Source of the DNA: Lactarius indigo
Lineage: Eukaryota > Basidiomycota > Agaricomycetes > Russulales > Russulaceae
Direction of reading: 5' to 3'
Length of the DNA stretch: 64,000 bases
Assembly: GCA_025766275.1 (NCBI GenBank)
Contig: JAFKAC010000014.1
Location: 930,001 to 994,000 of the forward strand
Shown: positions 22,273 to 34,207 of the stretch, one piece after another
Layout: the number at the start of each line of letters is the position of its first letter
Numbering within the stretch: position 1 is the stretch's first letter
Program-made: the position numbers and the translations under genes
Notes under the pieces: model-generated
What the model was told of the DNA's origin: nothing
Seen by the model: the letters and a program-made list of their open reading frames with translations, nothing else
The model's database searches: none

Positions 22273-23413
22273 GGCCAGGAGGAGTGAGACTATGGAGGCA
22301 AAGGACAGTGGGTGATACCAGTCGAGTACCCCGTCGCTGGGTCGATTCGAGGAGGGTCGTAGACAAAGCCAGCGACAACGTACTGCGTTGGTAGTATACG
22401 CGGTGCACTGACATTAGTGGCGCACAGGCCGACAGTAAGCGGGGACTAAAATATGGCAGTGCACCCCCTTGATCCGCGTGCCCGTGGGAAATATTACACC
22501 GTCAGTCGAATCCCACGTGAGCGGCATGACGACTGCTTGAGGTGTGTAGCACTATCGCGGTAGATATCAACGACATCTCGCAGATACTATGCTCCGCAAT
22601 GTTCTCCTAGTCTACCTTACATCGGAAAAACCGTTGCTTCTGTACCGGAGACTCGGAGTAGGCTTAAGAGTCAAGACTTGGCTGGTTGGCCAGTTGGTTG
22701 CCCACGAATCGGCCCAACCACGACTTCTGAACAAAAAAGAAGTAGGACCTTTCTGAGGACGACGAGCCTGAAGCCATACTGAATACTGTACTACGTACTT
22801 TGATCTTGTTTTTCTTCTCAATTGTCTACCGAGTAAACCGCCGCGCTACGTCTGAAGAGAGAGAGTTACTGAGTATTACTGAGTCTAATTGAGGAGATTG
22901 TTTTGCAGAGATGTAAGCCGTTGGAAGAGGTGAGGCCCGGTGAGGCCTTGTGAGGGTTGTTGCGGATCCTATGATAGTAGCTATCGCCGCTTGTATGACA
23001 TAAGCGCCCAACAAGCGGTTGCACTCCGAGTCATCCAAACACTCATCTCTGACTCGCGACGACCATCGCCTCAATTCGAAACAGGTATCAGTGCATCTGT
23101 ATCACTGGGTAGCGTATTTTCCAACAGCATTCCCACTGCAATTACAGGAGACCGTTGCCGGCACACTTAATTCAGAACCCGGGCGGAGGTCACCCAGCGA
23201 ACCCGAGTCCAAGACCGATCATAGCAAATCCAAGGGTACGTCAGTCCATTGTTAGGTTCGTATGGATGTACGTATTGTGACAATTTAGAAATAAAGCAAG
23301 TAGATTTTCTTTCCGTTTGTATAGCCATCTTGCAAGTTCTGTGAAGGACAATTAGAGCCATAGGATCACTAAACACCAGGTTATGAAGCACGCAACTGGT
23401 GTAGGACTTTCTC
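22273..23413. other. Intergenic, RhoGAP promoter side
   Basis: No supported gene. Short GAGT/ACTGAGT repeats lie near 22860-22890, and the F-box 3' flank ends the region. Confidence 0.45.
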
Positions 23414-25224
23414 TCATTCGTTGCCGTAGAACTTGACTTTTTCATAAAACTCCGCTTCCGTCTCAACGATGGTTACAGGCCGACCACAGAGCCGGCGTGC
23501 CGCTAGGAAGTTCTCAACTAATGACACCGGTTCGCTGTCTAAATAGATCAGGTCAAGGACTGGCAACACTTTGGTGACCATATCCCCGGTGACGGTTTCT
23601 AGTGCAAGACCAATGTACCCTGCAAATACCCGAGATACGTGCAGCGTCCGTACAGTAGAAAATTGGCGGAGGAGGCGCAACCATTCGTCGTCGTAACAGG
23701 CTGCTTTGGTCCCATATCGGGAAAGCTTGAGATGAACCACGCGAGAAAGCAGAGCAGAAGGTTGGCTGAACACCTGGGCTATGATCGAAACTTGTTGTTT
23801 AATGCCTTGGCAGTAGATCCAAGCACCAACATGATTCCAATCTGGATGGCTTTCAGGACACGGATACATCTTGAAGGTGACCCACTGATCTGAAAAATTC
23901 ACGTCGGTATACCTGATTAGGGCCAATTCGGGGTCTTCTGAGCGATCGATAAATTCGAAGAGTTGTGCAACTTGAAAGTTAAAGTACCAATTCAAGTACT
24001 TAATGTAGATCTGATTGAGTTGAGGAGCGTGAATTCGGGAAACGAGTTCTTCCAGGTACCCGCTACCGCCCAGGAATTTAAAGGAGGTGAGAGCAGGAAG
24101 CAATGTCCGTGTGACAGGAGGCGGGCGAATTTGATCAGCATGGGATGTAGCCAATTGGGATCCAATGTAAAAGGATTTGAGCCTGGGCAAAGCGGCCAAA
24201 CACGCAACCACCGCCTCCGGCGAAATGCAACTATCCTTGGGAATATTGCCAAGATGGAAACTAATGAGGCCACTGGTCGACGAAAGAAAGGAGTGTAATG
24301 CCGGAAAGGGGATGCCTGTCAGATGCATATACTGTAAACACGGGGCAGAACCCCCCAAGAATCCACTGGGAAGGGTAGGCGGTCTCTTATCTTCACACCG
24401 AAGGGTCAGATGTGTCAGTGCCGGAAATGGCTCTTGCATCACCGTGGCTACCCTTGCTAACTGCAAGCCCATTAGGCTAAGGTCCACGTGGTGTATACGA
24501 CCACGGTGCTTGAGTACCGCAAAGAGACTTGCTTCGTCGTATGGAGTAAAGGTCTCGAGGTAAAGATACTGAATCGCGATAGGAAAAGGTGGCCAGCAGT
24601 CAAGATTCTCCCTCACGCGAGTCCCATTCGTACAGAGAATATGGAGATCAAGACGGCGTGGTGATCCAAATACGACCTGTCGCCATCTTCGACAAACATG
24701 CACTAGCTCATACCATCTCCACACGGGGGTAAAGGGGAACCGGCGAGGGTCGTGGTCCTGTCGACATGAGTCAAATATATCCAGCAAGACATCGTCCGGG
24801 AGCGTGTTGATTGTGATTGCGTATCCGTGACCCTTACCTGCACATCACAAGTCAGTGCCCGTCGCGGTTGCTACACAAGTTCCAGAAGACATACTTTGAG
24901 CCTGTGCCTCCCTTCGTTTCCCGCTGAGAACCCGAGTAAGGGCTTTGTATGGGCTATGCGAAGTGGTGCTAGACGGCGAATCATTTAGCAAAGAGCGGGG
25001 ATTGGAGCTGATTGGAGAGATCACACCGTTAACTATTCCGGAGATATGATAAATAGAGACACGGGACACACCTTGGATTACTGTTTGAAGGAACTGGTTT
25101 GGTGAAAGTGAAACTTGGCGGACCTGGGGATCCTGAACGATCGCTAGTTGGAGAACGGCAGCGAGCACTATCAATAATAATCATAAGGCACATGAGGCCC
25201 TTTCACACACCTGCGAGGGCTCAT
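23414..25224 (-). CDS. F-box/LRR-like protein, clade 1 copy E (516 aa)
   Basis: Exons: 25211-25224 (ATG AGC CCT CGC AG), 24895-25007 and 23414-24837, total 1551 nt in frame. Intron 1 is 203 nt (GTGTGT...TCAG, with CTCCAATCAG at the acceptor). Intron 2 is 57 nt (GTATGT...GTGCAG). Exon 2 is the shortest in the clade. F-box LPDDVLLDIFDSCRQ is followed by WYELVHVCRRWRQVVF, the CWPPFPIAIQY block, an LRR-like region and a VENFLAARR tail. Unlike most paralogs, intron 2 contains an in-frame TGA, so retaining it would truncate the protein. A second possible first exon (25072-25184, with ATG and a matching phase) exists here but is not conserved in other copies, so I prefer the 14-nt exon. Confidence 0.72.
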
Positions 25225-25639
25225 TGGTATCATAGGTGTATGGATATGAGGAAACTGCCCTTGCAGTAGTACGCGTAACGAAGTTGTAGTGCCGGCAGTA
25301 AGTACTAGTAAGTTACTAGCAGACATCACCATGACATAAGTCACACTCAAAAAGGAAAGTCATTCGCAGAACGATTGAATCGGTGGAGCAGCATTAAAAA
25401 CAGCGTGAGGACCCGCACAGTCACGCCGATATCAAGCCGTAGTCCGCTGCAGGTGGGGCCGTGTTGGGCACCGCACATGGGCCAGACCGACTGGCTATTG
25501 GGGACGAATGGAACGTCGTTCCCAATGTGGACACGGTCAACTCTGGCGGCTTCGTACTGCCGCTCTCAGGTGTCTTAGCGGCCTGCAGGCCAGGCAGAGC
25601 GATATCTGGGCCATCAGTCCAATGTTCAAGAGCATACGA

Positions 25640-25885
25640 CTCCAAAGTATGTAGAGTTACAGAAGGAGGTCGCCGCCTACTGCGTGCAGAACGAACCCGT
25701 GCTCCCGATCCTGTGTCCAACTCCTGGCCCATCAGATACGGGAAGGAAAAACAGAGTACTATCAATTCGTATAACGACGTCGCTGACCCGGCAACCCTCA
25801 ATACACTTGGAGTTGTAGACCCTCAACTCTCCTTAGGCTTGTAGGGGACTTTACCACCCACTCCCATCGTGGTCTGAGTTAGGCC
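25640..25885. repeat. Segment copied upstream of an F-box gene, copy 2
   Basis: Counterpart of 2990-3290 in the same relative position, 5' of F-box copy E. A weaker third relative lies at about 32020-32230, 5' of copy G (CACTGTCAACTCTTGCGACTTC versus CGGTCAACTCTGGCGGCTTC in the 25.5-kb copy). Confidence 0.6.
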
Positions 25886-25907
25886 CAAGTCTCAACACGC
25901 CAATTGT

Positions 25908-25972
25908 CTCAAGGAATGGTTAGTGTCACATACTCTTTTCTACAAAGAGTATGTGAAACGACCATTCCTGAG
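25908..25972. repeat. Long imperfect hairpin
   Basis: CTCAAGGAATGGT and CACATACTCTTT are repeated in inverse orientation around a 5-nt loop, giving arms of about 30 bp with a few mismatches. There is no TA duplication at the ends. A weaker hairpin follows at 26050-26092. Confidence 0.75.
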
Positions 25973-27375
25973 TCTCCGCCCCAAACCAGGTCGAGTCACC
26001 TGAAGAGGAACGGGCGCGATAGACGAGATGGATAGCGTACTAGACCAAATTATGAAGGGGCTACCCCTGTACTAACTTAGTACACGACGGGGTTGTTAGA
26101 CCGTTTTTTTCTAGCCACATAATACAACTTGAATGCTCACACGCCTAAAAGAGAAGTCATCATGAAAGTCAATGTCGGCTCCAACTCAGCGACCTATATT
26201 AAATATACTTACTATTGAATGGCGCTTGGGCACTTGCTTATCCTTGTTCTTCACAGGGTCACAGAACCCGCCACGCGCAGGCACTTTTGCTTTTTGTGCG
26301 GGAGAAGAGGAAAAGTAGAGGGCGTAAAAGGAAATGTAGCGTCGACTCGCTCCTGGACAGAGCTCCCCAATGACCCAACACAAGTGACGAATGGTGCGAC
26401 AGTGAAAAAAGACCGTAGAGAAATGCGTACCTAGTAAGTCACACATATCGTGGGCGCTACCTGGCAACGTATTAGCTTTATCGCATAAATACCGCATGTA
26501 ACGCAGCCTCAACCGTTTGCGTCGTAAGCCAATCAGAATATCTATGTAATTGTGCGATGAAAATTCGTGAGAAGGGAGTTTCCCCCTGCTGGATCTGGAA
26601 GCAGGAGTTGGGCCTCTGAAAAGGTGCGACCGTGACCATCTATCACTTTATCGAAAGGTCATCTGGCGTTACAAGAGAACTTACTTGGGTTCTGGCCGTT
26701 ACTGTAAGTTGCAGGGGACGCACGACGCCTGTCTGTCACACCGAAATAATCCTAGCCGACGGGACCGGGATTCACGGGCACGACCATTGGTACGAGCTGG
26801 AGCAGTTTCGGATACGATCGCTTACGCTCGTGGCGCGGCCAAAGCGATCGCTCGCTGATCTAGTAAGGTACCATCTGTCCACTACATGTTAAGTGTTATC
26901 ATTAAAGACGATACCATCGGAAACGAACTTGATAGAAACCGAGTTGTACGAAGCGATGGGGGGGAAGAAGAGAGACGTGGGTGGTGAGAGCAAGAGTATC
27001 GATCTCTTATCGGATCAGAGTCATGGCATGGGGCGGGCGGCCCGGGCCCGCTGGCGCCGCGCATGCACGTGACAATCCCCACATTCCAATCTGAACTGAA
27101 CTGTAGACCATCAACGCATCAATCTCATCAGAGCCTGAGAGCGTTGAGGTGTAGAATTGGTTGCGCTGTTCCGCAAAGATCAATCAAGCACCTCGCGCAC
27201 GATCCTAAGCCCAAGGCCAATCACGACGAGATCACCTTAAAATTGGTATATGGATAGGACAATTTTAATCTAAAGCTTTTTTTTCATCGGTGTGTAGTAC
27301 GGCCATCATCGTAAGCGCTACGGAGGACGATTGGAACTGTGGCATGATAAAAAAAAACATGGTACGAGTACTCTC

Positions 27376-29192
27376 TTATTCGCTGGCGTAGGAGTCGACT
27401 CTTTCATAAAACTTTGCTTTTGTGTCGACAATGGTCAAGGAGTGACCAGAGAGTTGGCGCGCTGCGAGGAACTTCTCAAGGGCTGATGACGGCTGGTCTT
27501 CTAAGTATATCAAGTCGAGGACTGGCAACACTTCGGCGACCATCTCCCCGGTGAGGCTTTCCAGTACAAGCGCTAAGGGCCCTGCGGATTTCTGACCTAC
27601 ATGTAGCGTCCGTGCAGCGGAGAACTGGCGGAGAAGGTTCAGCCATTCGTGACGACCTGCGTCGTCCCGATATCGGGAGAGCTTGAAATGAAGCACACGA
27701 GAGAGCATAGTGGAACGTTGACTGAACACCTGAGCCACATGTGAAACTTGTCGTTCGACCCCTTGACAATGGATCCAAGCGTAAACATGACTCGGATTTG
27801 GACGGCGATTTGGACGGTTTTCGGGACACGGATAGATCCTGAAGGTGACAAAGTCGCGTGAAAAGGATACATCGGCCTGCCTGATTGGGGTCAAATTGGG
27901 GTCTTCTGAGCAATCGAAGAACTTGAAGAGTTGCACGGCATGAAAGTCAAGAAGCCGATTTGAGTACTTGATGCAGAACTGGTCAAGTTGAGGGCAGACC
28001 ATTCGGGCCACCAAGTCCTCCAGGTACCCGCTAGTACCGTGGAATTCAAAAAAGTCGAGAGAAGGAACCAGAACCCGTTTTGCAGGAGGCGGGCGCATTT
28101 GATCGGGGTGGGATGTACCCGATCGCAATCCAATGAAAAGGTGTTTGAGCCTAGGTAACGCGGCCAGACCTGCAGCCATCGCCTCTGGCGAAATGTACGC
28201 ATCCTGGGTAATATCATCGAGAGAGAGTTTGACAAGGTCACCGGTTGACGAAAGAAGTGTGGGTAATGATGGAATGAGGACGCCTTCCAGATCCAGATGC
28301 TGTAGGCGCGGGGCAAACCCACCCAAGAATCCACTGGGAATGGTAGGCGGTTCATCTTCCCACCGAAGGCCAAGGTGTGTCAGTGCCGGAAATGGCACTT
28401 GCATTGCCGTGGCTACCTCTCCTAGCTGGGACCTCGTTAGGCAAAGGTCGACGCGGCTTATACGATCGCGGTGCTCAAGTGCAGCAAAGAGATTATCTTT
28501 GTCACCAAGCGTGAAACAGTCGGTGCTGTCATAGTGGATGACGATGGGAAGGGGTGGCCAGAAATTCAGGTGCGTCATTACAGGAGTTCCATGTGTGCAA
28601 AGAAGTTGGACATCAAGACGGTGTGCTGATCCAAATACGACTTGTCGCCATCTTTGGCAAACTTGCACCAGCTGATGCCATCCCATTCAACGGCAAAGGT
28701 GAACCAACCGGCATCATGGCCCTTTCGACAAAAGTCAAATATTTCCAGCAAGACATTGTCCGGGAGCGTGTTGATTGCGTGTCCGTAACCCTTGCCTATG
28801 CGACAAAAGTCAGTGCCCGTCGCAATAGCTAAGCGAGTTCTCGAAGACGTACCTTGAGCCTGTGCTTCCTCTAGTTTCTCAAAGAGAATCTGGGTAATAT
28901 TTCCGACCTCCTGGGATCTGTGAGGGTTGTGCGAAGTGGTACCGGTAGGCGAATCATTTGGTGGGGAGGGGGGATCAGAGCTGATTGAGATGGACCACAC
29001 AGTTCACTAATCTGACCGTATAGCAAACGGAAACATGGTACACACCTTGGATTACCGATTGATGAACCTAATTCGATAATAATTGGTGAGGATACTGAAT
29101 GATCGCCAATTGAAGAGTAGCTGCTACTACGAACACGCGTTCAATTATCCAAAATGCAAACAAAGGCCGTACACATACCTGCGAGAGCTCAT
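27376..29192 (-). pseudogene. F-box clade 1 copy F with a one-base frameshift
   Basis: The three-exon layout is kept: 29179-29192 (ATG AGC TCT CGC AG), 28853-28980 and 27376-28795, with introns of 198 and 57 nt. The exon sum (1562 nt) is one short of a multiple of three. The break is near 28680-28684, where paralogs read TGGGGATGG but this copy has one G fewer, just after the F-box (LPDNVLLEIFDFCRK). Downstream, the remaining frame (WHQLVQVCQRWRQVVF to the LEKFLAARQ tail) is open for 436 residues, so the lesion is young or a sequencing error. Six further nucleotides before the F-box are also missing, in frame. Confidence 0.75.
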
Positions 29193-30016
29193 TAGTGAAC
29201 TTTGTGGACGAGGGAACTACTACGTCGCCGGTCAGAATAACGAATAAGATAACGAGGGTCGTGGTGCAGGGGGCCCCTTCAGTTGAATTGCAACCACCAC
29301 CACGGGCAGATTTTCGAACAACTCAAATACAACCCAAAGTCGGCCAAACAAGCGCCAAATAGACGCTAGAGGAAGAACGTCGGAAATCGGCAAGAAATCA
29401 CAACGACCATAATTATTTATTCTTCTGGGAAAGTGCTATTCTCAAGGTTATTCTCACTAACCAGACTCACCGGAAAATAAGTGCTAGGTAGCACAAGGGG
29501 GTCGGGAATGTTGTTCCTTTACCGTACCCAGAGTCAACCAAAAATCCCCTCAAAAAATTACTATTGCGCTCAAGGTGGGTCACGCGCGGCCGCGAAACAA
29601 AAAGAAACCTGTGAATGCGTCACACTATGCTAATCGTGACTAATCGGTGTCTCACGTCCGAGTCCTCGTCCCCGCAAGCTTAAGAGTTCCCTTTTACCTA
29701 GAGTAGGCGCCCATCACCAATCAGCGTCGTCTGGTGGAGGCTAAACGGAAATTTCAGGGAGAATTATCAAAATACTGCTGCTAATATCATTGGCGAGACA
29801 AGTGGGGCACAGCCATCCTACAGTGACGTCTGGTTCGGATCAGGGGGTGTGGGAGCACACGCAATGAAGTGCAGTATTTCGGCGATTTACATCGAAAAGC
29901 AAATATATATCTTTCGTTTGTGAGTACGGTCGTCTTGTAAGTGCTATAAAGGATGATTAGAGCCGTTGAAACGGAAAAATACCAGGCTATAAAGTACGCA
30001 ACAGATATAGAACATT
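29193..30016. other. Spacer
   Basis: No gene seen apart from the shared F-box 3' flank at about 29915-30016. Confidence 0.45.
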
Positions 30017-31843
30017 CTATTCTTCGCTGACGTAGGACTTGACTCTTTCATAAAACTTCGCTTTCGTGTCGACGATGGTTATAGGCTGACCAGAGAGCTG
30101 CCGTGCTTCAAGGAACCTCTCAAGGGCCGACACTTGCTGGTTCTCTAAGTATATCAAGTCGAGGACTGGCAACACTTCGGCGACCATCTCCCCAGCGATG
30201 CTTTCCAGTACACGCGCAAAGCGCCCTGCGAACTCTTGAGCGACATACAGCGTCCGTGCAGCGGAGAAGAGGCGAAGGAGTAGTACCCATTCGTGACGAC
30301 TTGCGTTGGTCCGAAATCGGGAGAGCTTGAAGTGAACTACACGAGAAAGCATAGCGGAACGTTGGCTGAATACTTGGATCATCTGCGAAACTTGTCTTTC
30401 GATCCCTTGGCAAAAGGTCAAAACGTGAACACGATTCCGATTTGGATGGCTTTCAGGACACGGATACATCTTGAAGGAGACCCAGTCGTTAACAAAGGTT
30501 ACATCGGCGTGCCTGGTTAGGGTCAAATCGGGGTTTTCTGAGCGATCGAGGAACTTGAAGAATTGCGCAACTTGAACCTCAGGGGGCTGATCGAAGTATT
30601 GAATGTCGATCTGGTTGAGTTGAGGACTGTCGATTCGGGCCACCAAGTCCTCGAGATACTCGCCGCAACCCTCGAATTCAAAGGAGACGAGAGAAGGAAC
30701 CAGAGTCCGTGTTGCAGGAGGCGGATGTAGTTGATCAGGGCGGGCTGTATCTGATTGGAAATTAGTGAGAAGGGATTTGAGCCTGGGTAACGCGGCCAGA
30801 CATGCGACCATCGCCTCCGGCGAAATGTAACCATCCGGGGGAATATCGTGGATAGAGAGATCGACAAGGTCAGTGGTCGATAAAAGGAGAGCGGGTAATG
30901 TCGGAAAGAGAATGTGTTCCAGGTACAGGTACTGTAAACGCGGGGCAGATCCACCCAAAAATCCACTGGGGAAAGTAGGCGGTCCCTCGACTTCCCACAG
31001 GAGGGTGAGGCGTCTTAGTGCCGGAAATGGCACTTCCATTACCGTAGCTATCTCCTCTAACAGAGAGCCCTTTAGACAAAGGTCGACCTGGCTTACACGG
31101 TCGGGGTGCTCGAGTGCAGCAAAGATGCTATCTTCGTCGCCAAATTCAAGACGATTGTAGTCAAAATGAATGGCGATAGGAAGGGGTGGCCAGAAATCTA
31201 GGTTATTCTTCACAGGAATCCCGTGTGTGCAAGGAAGTTGGACATCAAGACGCCGTGGCCATCCGAACACGAGTTGTCGCCACCGTTGGCAAACACGCAC
31301 CAGCCGATGCCATCCCCATGCAACTGTGAAGATGGGCCAACCGGGATCATATGCCTTTCGACACTCGTCAAATATTTCCAGCAAGACATCGTCCGGGAGT
31401 GTGTTGATTGTGACTACATGTCCGTAACTCTTGCCTATGCGACCCAAGTTAGAGTCCGTCGTGGTAGCTACGTGCGTTCTCGAAGACGTACCTTGAGCCA
31501 GTACTTCCTCTCGTTCCTCGCAGAGAATCTGGGTAATATTTTCTACCCCCAGATCGCTGGAAGGGTCATGCGAGGTGGTACAGGTGGACGAATCATTTGG
31601 CAGGGAGGAGGGACCAGAGCTGATTGGAGAGAGTGGATCATTAAACAGTCAACTAGATATGATAAATGGAGAAACGAGACACACCTTGGATGACCGATTG
31701 ACGGGACTGGTTCGGTAAAACTTGGCGGGGATAATGAACGATCGCTAATTTGAGAGTAGAGCGGTCACTCAATCAGTTATCTATCAAAATAAAAAAGGGC
31801 ATATGAATGCTCCGCACTCCCGCACATACCTGTGGGAATTCAT
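30017..31843 (-). CDS. F-box/LRR-like protein, clade 1 copy G (519 aa)
   Basis: Exons: 31830-31843 (ATG AAT TCC CAC AG, donor GTATGT), 31492-31619 and 30017-31434, total 1560 nt in frame. Introns are 210 nt and 57 nt (GTACGT...CATAG). F-box LPDDVLLEIFDECRK, then WHRLVRVCQRWRQLVF, a FWPPLPIAIHF variant of the CWPP block, the LRR-like body and the LERFLEARQ tail. It is closest to copy F by eye (shared LDFWPP, LEEIATVMEVPFPAL-type wording). Intron 2 has no stop in frame, so retention would add 19 residues. Confidence 0.73.
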
Positions 31844-32577
31844 TGATGTTTGTGGTTGAAGTTACGAGGGAAGTTGCCCAGTTTAAATCCCGTCTTCAGA
31901 ACAATAAGACTCACCCACTATGTAACTTAAAAAGAGCCATCCGTAACGCCTGTTCCTGTCTCACGATCACGGGACAGCCTCCCGCGGCTTTGTTGCCGCA
32001 AAAGTCTTGGCAAAAGTTGTGCGCACCGGCGGGCAGTCGATACTGTGTTCGATCATTGGAGCAGGCAGCAGCCCCCGGGCCGGTCAAGGGCATGCTCATT
32101 TCTGACTTGGCGTACAGCTAAGTATATCTGGAACCTGAGGCTGTCGAGCGGTACTTGCAAGGATACTTGCCAGTGAGGGGAATGATCGGAACGTGGTCAC
32201 TGTCAACTCTTGCGACTTCATACGTCTGATCTCCGAGTCAGTTTTCCTAGCGCGTGGGTTGGACTGGAGGCTGGACTAGGCCTACACCATAGGGATAATG
32301 TCTGAGCAGCGTCGACACGTAATAACATAGTGTAATGTCCCTAAGGCGTACGGTAAATCGGTAATCGATCGCAGAAAGAGGTAGGACAAGGACGAGAGCA
32401 ATTGTTTGAATACAGTAAACAGTAGTTGATAATACAGGGGCTAATCATACGCTGGGGAAAGAAAAACATACTTTTTAACCACAGATCAAGAGTCTAATAG
32501 GGAATTACGAGCAAGCCGAGGCGTTACGTTAGTGGTCAGCACCAATCAAACAACCGTAGCTCCTAAACACATTAGAT
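31844..32577. other. Spacer
   Basis: No gene seen. It contains a weak copy of the upstream segment repeat at about 32020-32230. Confidence 0.4.
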
Positions 32578-34207
32578 CTAAGAATCAGACTCACCACTCT
32601 GGTAATGCACGGACACGGGGCGGCCGGAGCGCTCACGAACTGCGGCGAAACCCTCGATAGAGGAGGACGTGGAAGCCTGGGACCCGCCCATGTGAAGCTC
32701 GCGCAGCGACGGCAATATACCCGACGTTCCAGTGACTTGTTCGAAAGCAGAGGCGAAGATGGACGCCAATGTACTTGCGACCTCGAGTCTCTTCACGCCC
32801 GAGAAAAGGCGTAGAATCTCCAACCACTGCACGGCGTCCGTCTCGTCGGGGTCTCGCCAAGCGAACAAATCGGACGACGCCATGACGCCTAGTCGTTCTG
32901 GGCTGGCAAGGGAGGCGGAGAGTTGTCTGGAGATGTGGACCAACGTGGGCATCTGCAGATCTTCCTCTTCGTACAAGACCTGCAGTTTGAAATTACCTAA
33001 CGAAGGTGAGGATGACGAGAGTCGAAAATCGTGGGTGACGACGATTTCGACTTCTGAGAGCTCGATGGATGTCTGATGAGGCGATCTGAGCGTTCTCGTT
33101 CGACCAATGAACTGGCAAAGCTGCGGAATGTTGAACGAGCTCTGTTCGAATAACGTTACAGTGAAACGCTCGAGAGCGGGAGTATCGATCCTGGTGACGA
33201 GGTTCTCCAAGTAGTCGACGTCACCTTTGAATTGAAAATCGATTAGAGCGGGGAGAACAGCACGACTCCGTGCAGATGAAGCTGTGCTCCTTTGAGAAAT
33301 TGGAGGGAGGAAGGAGATCTTGAGGTACTCGAGCCGAGTTGTTACGGACAGACCAAGGGCGAAGAACTCGGGTGAGATGTATCCGGAATTTGGGATATCA
33401 TCGAGTCGAAGAGAGACAAGTTCATGGGCGGATAGAAGAACCTGCGGTAACATAGGAAAGGCGGTGCTATCCAAATGGATATCGCGCAGTCTTGGGGCGG
33501 CTCCACCTAAAAATGCAGTAGGAAGAATCAAAGACCTCATAGTATCCTGGGACCTAAGTCTAAGACGTTCCAGTGCTGGAAATGGTGCTCTTAACAATGC
33601 GTATGACTTTGACAACAGGGACCTTGTCACAATAAGGTTGATTTCGCATATACGATCGGGGTACCTGAGTGCGGCGACAACATTGCTCTCATCTTCGGGA
33701 ACTAAGCGCTCGGTCGGGTACCATATGACGATGGGAAAGGTTGGCCAGCAATCTACAGACTCCCTGACTGGTTTTGCATATGTGTAGACGAGCCGAAGAT
33801 CGAGACGGTGCGGAGATGCGAAAACGATATCTCGCCATTTTCGGCATACATGCGCGAGTCTGTGCCATTCCCACAGGCCGGACGAAGCGGACTCCAGAGT
33901 AAGCAACCGATGGCAGTCGAAAACCTCAAGCAAGATTTCGTTTGGGAGTGCGTCGATTGTTAAACCTCGTTCTCCTCCACACTAGTCAGCCAGTGGCTCA
34001 AACACCGCGAGGTAAAAACACACTCTGATCCCGTTTTATGTCGGGCTCCTCACGTATGATCGAGAGGTCGTCTTCAATCTGTTTCTCCCTCCCTTCAAAA
34101 ACGTCTTCCGTTGGCGGCTCCAGTTTGACCTTCGAAAACAGGCGGCGGATAATCCCATGGACTTTGGAGATGATACCCCGCGCGGAGAACAGCCGACGGG
34201 CGGCCAT
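32578..34207 (-). CDS. F-box/LRR-like protein, clade 2 copy J (526 aa)
   Basis: Two exons, 34024-34207 and 32578-33974, total 1581 nt in frame; ATG at 34207. The intron (33975-34023) is 49 nt, GTGTGT...GGAG, with a CTGAC branch-like site. Exon 1 encodes a basic N-terminus (RRLFSARGIISKVHGIIRRL) shared with copy K. The F-box reads LPNEILLEVFDCHRL, followed by WHRLAHVCRKWRDIVF, a CWPTFPIVIWYP block and LRR-like repeats. It differs from clade 1 in the longer N-terminus, the single intron and the DCHRL motif. Role as an SCF adaptor is inferred from the family. Confidence 0.78.

Larger units (their letters stand above)
25225..27375. other. Gene-poor spacer with hairpins and repeats
   Basis: Contains the segment repeat (25640-25885), two hairpins (25908-25972, 26050-26092) and no supported gene. 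Confidence 0.45.

Noticed and set aside
25072..25184. An ATG-started exon 1 in F-box copy E (and a TTG-started leader with a hydrophobic start in copies A and E)
   Set aside because: Its reading frame and ATG are not conserved in copies A, F, G or I, and the segment is deleted in copy H. It lies inside the intron defined by the conserved 14-nt exon.
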